A stretch of 14,298 nt of DNA from JARRRD01 sp037381085 (lineage in GTDB: Bacteria; Nitrospirota; Thermodesulfovibrionia; Thermodesulfovibrionales; UBA6898): positions 1 through 14,298 of the forward strand of contig JARRRD010000092.1 of assembly GCA_037381085.1 (NCBI GenBank), written 5' to 3'. Each line of letters starts with the position of its first letter. Position 1 is the first letter of the stretch. The notes under the pieces are model-generated. The model saw only the letters and a program-made list of their open reading frames with translations, ran no database searches and was not told where the DNA came from. The translations under genes and the position numbers were made by a program. Shown here piece by piece: positions 1 through 5,774 of the stretch.

Positions 1-1937
1 AGAAGGCTCTGGGGATATGGACGGAAAGACTTGATTCGGAGGGGGTCGGGCCGCTCGATGGCGAGCACCTGGCGGTCGGGGATTCTTTGGGAAGGGTCAC
101 TGCCGCGGCGGTGACAGCGATGATTTCCGCTCCTTTCTACCACTCATCGGCCATGGACGGTTATGCCGTGAGATTTACCGATACCTTCGGCGCCTCGGAA
201 TCCTTCCCGAAGAGACTCAGGACGGGAGAGCAGGCGGTTTATTTGAATACGGGAGAGCCGCTGCCAGAGGGCTTTAACGCGGTTATCATGATAGAGGATG
301 TAAACCTTGTACGTGAGGGCAATGAGGCGCCGGCCCGAGGAGTCTCTTCCGGTGCCTCCATCCGGGAAGAGTTCATCGAGATAATAAGGCCCGTTACACC
401 CTGGCAGCATGTGCGGGTGATCGGCGAAGACATTGTGAGCACGGAACTGATTTTGCCGGAAAACCATGAGATACGCCCAGTCGATATAGGGGCCATGCTT
501 TCCGGCGGACATGTGGGGATAGAAGTCAGGCGCAAGCCGGTGGTGGTGATAATACCTACCGGAGGAGAGCTCGTCGAACCGGGACAGCCACTGAGGGAAG
601 GTAATATAATTGAATACAATTCGAGGATATTGTCTTCGCTTGTAGAGGAATGGGGCGGCCGGGCACTGAGGTTTGCGCCCGTCCCCGATGAGCCTGATCT
701 TGTCAAGGAGGCTATCCTCAGGGGATGTGAAGAAGGTGATCTGGTCGTTGTGAATGCCGGCTCGTCCGCAGGTTCGGCAGACTACACCGCGCGCGCAGTA
801 GCGGAACTGGGAGAAGTAATGGTCCACGGGATAAACATTAAGCCGGGCAAGCCGGTCATCCTCGGCTGGGTCAGAGACAGGCCTGTACTGGGGATACCCG
901 GTTATCCTGTTTCCGCCTATATTACTTTTCACCTCTTTGCAAAACCCCTGATTTACAGGTGGAGGGGGCTGGACAGCCCCGACCCCCGGTTTATCAAGGC
1001 CACGCTTTCGAGGCAGGTTGCGTCTCCGCTGGGACAGGAGGAGTTCCTGCGGGTGAAGGTCGGCAGGGTCGGAGAAAGGATGATAGCGACGCCCGTTGGA
1101 CGAGGTGCGGGTGTGCTTATGTCTCTTGTACGGGCAGACGGACTTGCGAGGGTGCCCGCGATGTCGGAAGGGATGGGGGCCGGCTCGGAGATTACTGTTG
1201 AACTGTTCAGGTCTGAAAGGGAGATAGAGAATACGATCGTCTGCATCGGCAGCCATGACAATGCACTGGACCTGCTTGCCAATATATTGAAGAAAAATTA
1301 TCCGCGTTTTTCCCTTTCGTCGGCCCATGTAGGCTCTCTGGGCGGGCTGGTGGCACTGAAGAGAGGGGAAGCACACATGGCCGGTACCCATCTGCTTGAT
1401 GAGGAAACAGGCGAATACAACGTCCCTTTCATCCGGCGGATTCTCGGCGACGCCAAAGTCGTGCTGATGAATCTTGTCTACCGGCAGCAAGGTCTGATTG
1501 TGCCCAAGGGCAATCCTAAAGGCATAAGAGATTTCCATGACCTGGCAAGGCACGATGTCACCTTCATCAACAGACAGGGAGGTGCCGGGACAAGACTCCT
1601 TACGGACAAATCTTTGAGAGAGCTGGGACTGTCTCCCGGAGAAGTGGCGGGGTATGACAGGGAGGAATATACCCATATGGGCGTTGCCTCTGCGGTGCTG
1701 ACGGGCATTGCTGATGTGGGCATGGGTATATTGGCGGCTGCGAGGGCTCTCGGTCTCCACTTTGTCCCGCTGGCAAAGGAGAGGTACGATCTTGTGATAC
1801 CGCAGGAATTCATGAAAAAGGAAACCGTTTCGGCCCTTCTCAGGATCGTCGGGGAGGACAGGGAGTTCAGAAGTTCCGTCGAAGGGCTCGGCGGCTATGA
1901 CACTTCGGATATGGGTAAGATAATATATGAGTCATGA
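1..1937 (+). CDS. moeA: Molybdopterin molybdenumtransferase MoeA fused to a C-terminal PBP-like (LysR-type substrate-binding) domain, 5'-truncated
   Basis: The reading frame is open from base 3, so the gene starts outside the window; the TTG at 87 is internal. Probably only a short N-terminal piece is missing. MoeA inserts molybdate (or tungstate) into adenylylated molybdopterin in the cytoplasm. Family motifs appear in order: SAMDGYAV, GEPLPEGFNAVIMIED, VIGEDI, PTGGELV (usually TGDEL), then SADYT and INIKPGKPVILG, GIPGYPVSA, and a domain-IV-like stretch ending near base 1210. The acidic residues matching E. coli E188 (in GGEL) and D228 (in SADYT) are kept. From about base 1230 to the end is a second domain of roughly 235 residues. 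It starts near IVCIGSHDNALDLL and contains INRQGGAGTR and GIADVGMG, as in the PBP-like domains fused to MoeA in archaea and anaerobic bacteria. That domain is presumed to sense or deliver a small ligand, possibly the oxyanion. The stop overlaps the next gene by 11 bases. Confidence 0.93.
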   Translation, partial: KALGIWTERLDSEGVGPLDGEHLAVGDSLGRVTAAAVTAMISAPFYHSSAMDGYAVRFTDTFGASESFPKRLRTGEQAVYLNTGEPLPEGFNAVIMIEDVNLVREGNEAPARGVSSGASIREEFIEIIRPVTPWQHVRVIGEDIVSTELILPENHEIRPVDIGAMLSGGHVGIEVRRKPVVVIIPTGGELVEPGQPLREGNIIEYNSRILSSLVEEWGGRALRFAPVPDEPDLVKEAILRGCEEGDLVVVNAGSSAGSADYTARAVAELGEVMVHGINIKPGKPVILGWVRDRPVLGIPGYPVSAYITFHLFAKPLIYRWRGLDSPDPRFIKATLSRQVASPLGQEEFLRVKVGRVGERMIATPVGRGAGVLMSLVRADGLARVPAMSEGMGAGSEITVELFRSEREIENTIVCIGSHDNALDLLANILKKNYPRFSLSSAHVGSLGGLVALKRGEAHMAGTHLLDEETGEYNVPFIRRILGDAKVVLMNLVYRQQGLIVPKGNPKGIRDFHDLARHDVTFINRQGGAGTRLLTDKSLRELGLSPGEVAGYDREEYTHMGVASAVLTGIADVGMGILAAARALGLHFVPLAKERYDLVIPQEFMKKETVSALLRIVGEDREFRSSVEGLGGYDTSDMGKIIYES

Positions 1938-3345
1938 TACGCTTGCCTTTTGCTGCGAAGTATTGCTGGAGCCCCCTTCTCCGTCGAACAAGACCGCTGA
2001 TGCGGACCGGTTCAGGGAGGGGCTGGAGAAAATGGGACTTACCGGCGTCGAGATCCCTCTGGACATAATGAGGAGGCTGCCGGCTGAACTCCGCCGCAAC
2101 CATTTTGCACTGAAAGTCGCAATCGGCATAAACAGTCTCCCCCGTCTCTCCGATTGTCAGGGTCTTGAAGGTCTTGGCCTGACGGTGCTCGAAATAGGCA
2201 AACGGGACATTTTCGGCCTCGCCATAGATATCGGCTCTACGAATATGGAGTGTTCGCTTGTCGATCTTCAGACGGGGGACAAGGTGGCCCGGGCAGGGGC
2301 TGAAAATCCCCAGGCGAAGTTCGGAGTCGACGTACTCACGAGGGCGCAGATGTCCATGACGGGAGAATATGATACCTTGTACCTTGCTCTTCTGGAAGGA
2401 TTGAACGGCCTGATCGGGAAGGTCTGCGATAAACATTGCATTCCGGCTGATCAAATCATTGCCTTTGCTGTTGCCGGTAATACGATAATGAGCCATTTTG
2501 CCGTGGGCCTGGACGTTACGAACATACCTCTGACCCCTTACGTGCCGGCGGTGAACTCCCCTCTGTTCTGCAGGGCTTCGGAAATCGGGTTGACCGGTAA
2601 TCGAAACGCCCTGGTCATTACTCTCGGGTGCCGGGACTGGATCATGACCGGTGCGGGGGCAGCGGGTCCTGCACTGGAAGGCGGCGTCGCCGCCATCGGG
2701 AAAAAGGCGGAGAAGGGCACTGTGACAAGGGTGCGCTTCGACGGGGCGGGCAAGAAAATGGATTTGGAGGTCATGGGAGACACCGAGCCCCGGGGCGTCT
2801 GCGGTTCCGGCATGATAGACCTTATTTCCGGGCTCTTTTCCGCCAATATTATCGACCGGCGCGGGAGACTTGTCGATTCCGCCGAGGGCGTTACTGAAAA
2901 AGACGGTTCGAAGGTCTTCATGCTTTATAAGAGTGACACGCGCGAACTGTATCTGACGGAAACGGAGATACAGAATTTTCTCCTCTCGAAGGCTGCGATG
3001 TTTTCCTTCCTTTATGTCTTCGTAAGGTCTGTCGGGCTTACATTCAGTGACATACGGAAGGTCTACATTTCCGGGGCCCTCGGCTGCGGGATCGATCCGG
3101 AAAGCGCGATCAATATCGGCATGCTGCCGGACATCCCCAGGGACAGGTTCATTCCCATCGGCAATTCGTCGATCGGCGGGGCGGAAATGGTTCTGCTGGA
3201 CAGGAAGCTCCTGTGCGAGGTGAAGGAAATAGCAGCAAGGATCACTTACAGGGAAATGAACGAAGACGGGGAGCTCATGAACGTACTCCAGGGTGCCATG
3301 TTCCTTCCCCATACCGAACCGGGAATTCTGAAGGGTGAAAAGTGA
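1927..3345 (+). CDS. RACo-like ASKHA-domain protein (DUF4445 type) lacking the N-terminal ferredoxin domain
   Basis: A 472-residue protein related to reductive activators of corrinoid proteins (RACo/RamA), ATPases that help return inactive Co(II) corrinoid to Co(I). Residues 1-95 resemble the RACo middle domain (EIPLDIMRRLPAELRR). ATP-binding phosphate-1 loop DIGSTN is at 101-106, followed by NPQAKFGVDVLTRAQ, AVAGNTIMSHF, AAGPALEGG at 245-253, GVCGSGMIDLI, and ISGALGCGIDPESAINIGML with IGNSSIGGAEM near the end. Two things are odd. The N-terminal [2Fe-2S] domain and linker of full-length RACo (about 630 residues) are absent. The segment before AAGPALEGG is also short: some 35 residues usual there seem missing, and the phosphate-2 motif normally like DIGTNGE reads T-L-G-C-R-D-W at 232-238. 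No C-terminal iron-sulfur cluster motif is seen. The ATG start overlaps moeA by 11 bases and the end overlaps hemH, so translation is likely coupled. The substrate is unknown; there is no methyltransferase gene in the window. Confidence 0.85.
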   Translation: MSHDTLAFCCEVLLEPPSPSNKTADADRFREGLEKMGLTGVEIPLDIMRRLPAELRRNHFALKVAIGINSLPRLSDCQGLEGLGLTVLEIGKRDIFGLAIDIGSTNMECSLVDLQTGDKVARAGAENPQAKFGVDVLTRAQMSMTGEYDTLYLALLEGLNGLIGKVCDKHCIPADQIIAFAVAGNTIMSHFAVGLDVTNIPLTPYVPAVNSPLFCRASEIGLTGNRNALVITLGCRDWIMTGAGAAGPALEGGVAAIGKKAEKGTVTRVRFDGAGKKMDLEVMGDTEPRGVCGSGMIDLISGLFSANIIDRRGRLVDSAEGVTEKDGSKVFMLYKSDTRELYLTETEIQNFLLSKAAMFSFLYVFVRSVGLTFSDIRKVYISGALGCGIDPESAINIGMLPDIPRDRFIPIGNSSIGGAEMVLLDRKLLCEVKEIAARITYREMNEDGELMNVLQGAMFLPHTEPGILKGEK

Positions 3346-4340
3346 AGGGTGAGGTCCCCGTGAAGGCCGGCGGGGTGATCGGAGTGCTGCTCCTGAATCT
3401 CGGCGGGCCGGATTCTCTTTCCGCGGTGAGGCCTTTCCTCTTCAACCTTTTTTCAGACCGTGACATCATCAGGCTCGGGCCGTCATTCATGCAGAGACCC
3501 CTGGCGCATCTTATATCCACAATGCGTCACAGGAAGACCGAGGGTTTCTATAGGCAGATAGGGGGAAAATCGCCCATTCTCGATATTACCGCGGCCCAGG
3601 CCAGGGAACTTGAGAAGGGACTCAACACGCCCGGCGGGAGAAGATTCAGTGTATTTGTCGGCATGAGGTACTGGCATCCCTTCATAGAGGACGTGGTCCC
3701 GGTGATTTACCGGAAGGGTATAGACAGGCTGGTGGTCCTCAGCCTCTATCCCCACTATTCCGTTGCCACTACGGGTTCGTCGGTTTCGAAGTTCAAACAG
3801 GTAGCCGGGGGACTACCGATCAGATCTGTTACCATATCATCCTGGTATGATCATCCGCTTTATATCGACGCACTCGTAAACAACATAAGGAAAGGGATGG
3901 AGACTTTTCAGGAATCCGCGGACCCCCTGCATCTCCTTTTCAGCGCCCACAGCCTGCCCGCGAAATTCATTGAGGAAGGGGACCCCTACGTAGACCAGAT
4001 AAAGGGCACGATCAAGGAAGTCACGAAGAAGATCGATCTTCCCCATGACCTTTCTTATCAGTCAAGGAGCGGACCGGTCAAGTGGCTGGAGCCCTCGACG
4101 GACCATATGATCGAGCACCTTGCGGGGAAGGGCGTAAAGAATCTTCTCGTTGTCCCCATAAGTTTCGTATCGGATCACATAGAAACGCTGTATGAAATTG
4201 ATATATTATATAAACGAATGGCTGAGGGAATGGGAGTGAGACTGGAGAGGGTAGAGTCTCTGAATACGTCGCCGCTTTTCATTTCCGCCTTGCGAGACAT
4301 TATTGAAAAAGATGTCGAAGATGCCGGCTGGGACGGATAA
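3342..4340 (+). CDS. hemH: Ferrochelatase
   Basis: Inserts ferrous iron into a porphyrin at the end of heme synthesis; cytoplasmic or membrane-peripheral. The 332 residues fit the family's usual length. Visible motifs are LLLNLGGPDSLSAVRPFLFN near the N terminus, LSLYPHYSVATTGSS, and FSAHSLP with the conserved active-site His at residue 203. YQSRSGPVKWLEPST follows, then PISFVSDHIETLYEID with the conserved Glu at 281. The chosen GTG start at 3342 overlaps the previous stop (GTGA) and has AAGG about 7 bases upstream. A GTG at 3360, behind GAGG, would remove six residues and is nearly as good. It is the third gene of the overlapping moeA-ASKHA-hemH unit. Usual heme-pathway neighbours (hemE, hemG, hemN) are absent, so the pathway is dispersed in this genome. 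Whether the substrate is protoporphyrin IX or coproporphyrin III cannot be read from sequence alone. Confidence 0.96.
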   Translation: MKGEVPVKAGGVIGVLLLNLGGPDSLSAVRPFLFNLFSDRDIIRLGPSFMQRPLAHLISTMRHRKTEGFYRQIGGKSPILDITAAQARELEKGLNTPGGRRFSVFVGMRYWHPFIEDVVPVIYRKGIDRLVVLSLYPHYSVATTGSSVSKFKQVAGGLPIRSVTISSWYDHPLYIDALVNNIRKGMETFQESADPLHLLFSAHSLPAKFIEEGDPYVDQIKGTIKEVTKKIDLPHDLSYQSRSGPVKWLEPSTDHMIEHLAGKGVKNLLVVPISFVSDHIETLYEIDILYKRMAEGMGVRLERVESLNTSPLFISALRDIIEKDVEDAGWDG

Positions 4341-4453
4341 AGGGCTGCGGGGGCGGTGTATTTATTCCTGTTCCGGCGTGCATGACTCTTCTTCTCAGTG
4401 CATGGCTTGCCGAGGCAGGGCCCGAAAATCAAAGTCGAGAGGAGATCAAGAAA

Positions 4454-4942
4454 ATGGCTGAAACCGGGGCAGTAATAGAGACAAGGCTGGGGAACATTGA
4501 CCTTAAATTCTTCCCGGATGTTGCTCCCAACCATGTGAACAATTTCATCGAACTGGCAAAGAAAGGATTTTATGACGGTACGACCTTCCACAGGGTCATT
4601 CCCGGCTTCATGGTCCAGGGGGGCGATCCGAATTCAAAGGAGCATGACAAGTCGCGGCATGGCATGGGCGGACCTGGTCACACGGTCAAGGCCGAATTCA
4701 ACAGCAGGCCGCACAAGAGGGGGACCCTGTCGATGGCGCGGGCGGCAGACCCGGACAGCGCCGGATCCCAGTTTTTCATATGCGTGGCGGACGCCCCGTT
4801 TCTTGACAGGAATTATACCGTGTTTGGGGAAGTCGTGTCAGGCATGGATGCGGTGGACAAGATTGTAAGCCAGCCGCGGGACGCTAGGGACAACCCGGAC
4901 GAAAGAATAGAGATGAAGGTCAGGATAGTGGAAGACCGGTAA
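4454..4942 (+). CDS. Cyclophilin-type peptidyl-prolyl cis-trans isomerase
   Basis: Catalyses cis-trans isomerisation at proline bonds during protein folding. This start gives 162 residues, the size of a minimal single-domain cytoplasmic cyclophilin. Active-site residues sit in FHRVIPGFMVQGGDP (Arg47, Phe52, Gln55), GTLSMARAADPDSAGSQFFI and DRNYTVFGEV. The position of the cyclosporin-contacting Trp of human CypA is taken by Phe in APFLDRNY, and the His of the usual KHTVFG is Tyr, so drug sensitivity may be low (inference). The frame extends upstream to an ATG at 4382, giving 24 extra residues with a weakly hydrophobic MTLLLSAWLAEAG start. That ATG has no Shine-Dalgarno. The ATG at 4454 has AGGAG at 4440-4444 with 9-base spacing and yields the usual family N terminus. 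If 4382 were used, a short poor signal-like segment would result. It follows hemH by 113 bases and may be cotranscribed. Confidence 0.93.
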   Translation: MAETGAVIETRLGNIDLKFFPDVAPNHVNNFIELAKKGFYDGTTFHRVIPGFMVQGGDPNSKEHDKSRHGMGGPGHTVKAEFNSRPHKRGTLSMARAADPDSAGSQFFICVADAPFLDRNYTVFGEVVSGMDAVDKIVSQPRDARDNPDERIEMKVRIVEDR

Positions 4943-4966
4943 CTGCAGGGGAAGTCATGAATGAGA

Positions 4967-5156
4967 CCCCCTCACCCTTGCCTTCTCCCTCTAAGGTGAG
5001 ATTGGTGAAATATTCCCCCTCTACAAAAATCTCCCCTAACCCCTGCCTGCCGGACTGGCAGGCATCCCGAAGCGGGTCTTCGCCGAGGGTCGCTACGACT
5101 TTGTCAAAGAAGGGAATAGTCCCTCCCTTTGGCAAAGGGAGGTTAGGAGGGATTTC
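4967..5156. repeat. Composite intergenic hairpin repeat (C/T-rich left, G/A-rich right)
   Basis: The left end, 4967-5003, is a CCCTCACCC-type tract closed loosely by AAGGTGAG. A longer imperfect inverted repeat follows: AAATCTCCCCTAACC at 5027-5041 against GGTTAGGAGGGATTT at 5141-5155, which pair with two mismatches. Inside are three further palindromes. TGCCTGCC/GGCAGGCA (5044-5051, 5057-5064) has a 5-base loop. CGAAG/CTTCG is at 5068-5082. CCTCCCTTTG/CAAAGGGAGG (5122-5131, 5133-5142) is separated by a single base. This architecture resembles the REP/MITE-like intergenic repeats seen many times over in some anaerobe genomes. The 67-codon frame running through it (4957-5160) is very rich in Pro, Ser and Lys and is judged non-coding. 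The element could also serve as a transcription end for the cyclophilin gene. Confidence 0.7.
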
Positions 5157-5200
5157 CTAAGATGACCGCGCCATGGGTACATTGCTGGTTCTGATTCTGT

Positions 5201-5229
5201 TTGATAATTTTGCCCGAAAGTTTTATGCT
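5201..5229 (+). promoter_or_regulatory. Sigma70-type promoter candidate upstream of the DUF465 gene
   Basis: TTGATA at 5201-5206 (5 of 6 to the -35 consensus) is followed by a 17-base spacer and TATGCT at 5224-5229 (4 of 6 to the -10 consensus). A start site near 5236 is predicted. That leaves about 160 transcribed bases before the TTG of the DUF465 gene. The spacing and AT-rich surroundings favour it; no other promoter in this gap looks as good. Confidence 0.5.
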
Positions 5230-5346
5230 ATAGGCAACAGGGCATGGGAATAAAACCGTCAGATTATTCGATTGAAGCTTCATTCCTGAAAAAAATCCTT
5301 AACAGTCTTTTATTTTCCGAACCTTTCTTCATTTTCATGACGACGG

Positions 5347-5366
5347 GCCGGCACACCGGCTTTTTT
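5347..5366 (+). terminator. Intrinsic-terminator-like hairpin with U tract, before the DUF465 gene
   Basis: GCCGG and CCGGC (5347-5351, 5356-5360) enclose a CACA loop and are followed directly by six T, then AATAATTTTTT. The stem is short but all G-C. It lies only 31 bases before the start codon of the DUF465 gene and downstream of the 5201-5229 promoter. It could therefore end a short RNA of about 130 bases, or attenuate the downstream gene. Read-through from the cyclophilin gene would also meet it. Confidence 0.5.
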
Positions 5367-5397
5367 AATAATTTTTTCCCGAAAGGAGGAAAAAAAT

Positions 5398-5628
5398 TTG
5401 AAGGAACAGGAGATCGTTGACAGTCTGGCCAAGGAGAACCTGGAGTTCAAGAAACTGATGGAAGAGCATCACAGTCTGGAGGACATGTTGTCCGAGATAG
5501 ACAAGAAGATTTATCTTACCTCGGAGGAAGAGTTAGAGAGAAAGAAGCTGCAGAAGCAGAAACTTCTCAAGAAAGACAAGATGGCGGATCTGATACGGGA
5601 CTTCAGAAAGAGCCATCTCCTCAATTAG
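5398..5628 (+). CDS. DUF465 (YdcH-like) small coiled-coil protein
   Basis: A 76-residue, highly charged, cysteine-free protein. The stretch EHHSLEDMLSEIDKK, then LTSEEELERKKLQKQKLLKK and KMADLIRDF, matches the DUF465/YdcH pattern of a two-helix coiled coil. The function of the family is not established. The start is TTG at 5398, chosen because a full AAAGGAGG at 5382-5389 lies 8 bases upstream; no ATG is near. A very strong ribosome site combined with a weak start codon is notable. It stands as a single gene between two noncoding leaders. The window's best promoter candidate is 169 bases upstream, with a terminator-like hairpin in between. Confidence 0.85.
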   Translation: MKEQEIVDSLAKENLEFKKLMEEHHSLEDMLSEIDKKIYLTSEEELERKKLQKQKLLKKDKMADLIRDFRKSHLLN

Positions 5629-5673
5629 AATTTTGATTTAATAACTCTTATAGGGCAAAAACTTTTTCCGTCA

Positions 5674-5705
5674 CAGCCTCTTCCACTCTGTCAGGGAAGG
5701 GGCTG
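5674..5705 (+). promoter_or_regulatory. 11-bp stem-loop in the DUF465-ilvD gap
   Basis: CAGCCTCTTCC (5674-5684) pairs with GGAAGGGGCTG (5695-5705) over 11 positions with one G-U pair, around a 10-base loop. A pyrimidine-rich stretch with several T runs follows at about 5717-5750, but not immediately after the stem. It may be the end of the DUF465 transcript or a structured leader of ilvD. The frame through this leader carries no run of Leu, Ile or Val codons, so a classic branched-chain attenuator peptide is not supported. Confidence 0.45.
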
Positions 5706-5774
5706 CGGCGGGTGTGTTCTTGCTTTTTTGGCCTTTTCTTTTTTGCTCAATCCATATATTTTCAAGGGGGTATC

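Noticed and set aside
144..1760. 538-codon open frame on the minus strand opposite moeA
   Set aside because: No recognisable motif, composition of a shadow frame (rich in Arg, His, Pro), and the plus strand carries clear MoeA and PBP motifs throughout.
2580..2680. Frameshift as the explanation of the altered phosphate-2 region in the ASKHA protein
   Set aside because: The other two frames do not restore a DIGTNGE-like motif, and family motifs continue in the same frame on both sides.
1867..3312. 481-codon open frame on the minus strand opposite the ASKHA gene
   Set aside because: Shadow frame of a high-GC gene; the plus-strand protein has family motifs along its whole length.
4957..5160. 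67-codon plus-strand frame in the gap after the cyclophilin gene
   Set aside because: It coincides with the hairpin repeat; the composition reflects the C/T- and G/A-rich arms and there is no ribosome site.
5173..5253. 26-codon frame with a hydrophobic start, toxin-like in appearance
   Set aside because: No Shine-Dalgarno at a usable distance, and it overlaps the promoter candidate; nothing supports translation.
5712..5774. In-frame GTG extension of ilvD by 21 residues
   Set aside because: The Phe-rich extension is not part of the family; the ATG at 5775 has a ribosome site and gives the normal N terminus.
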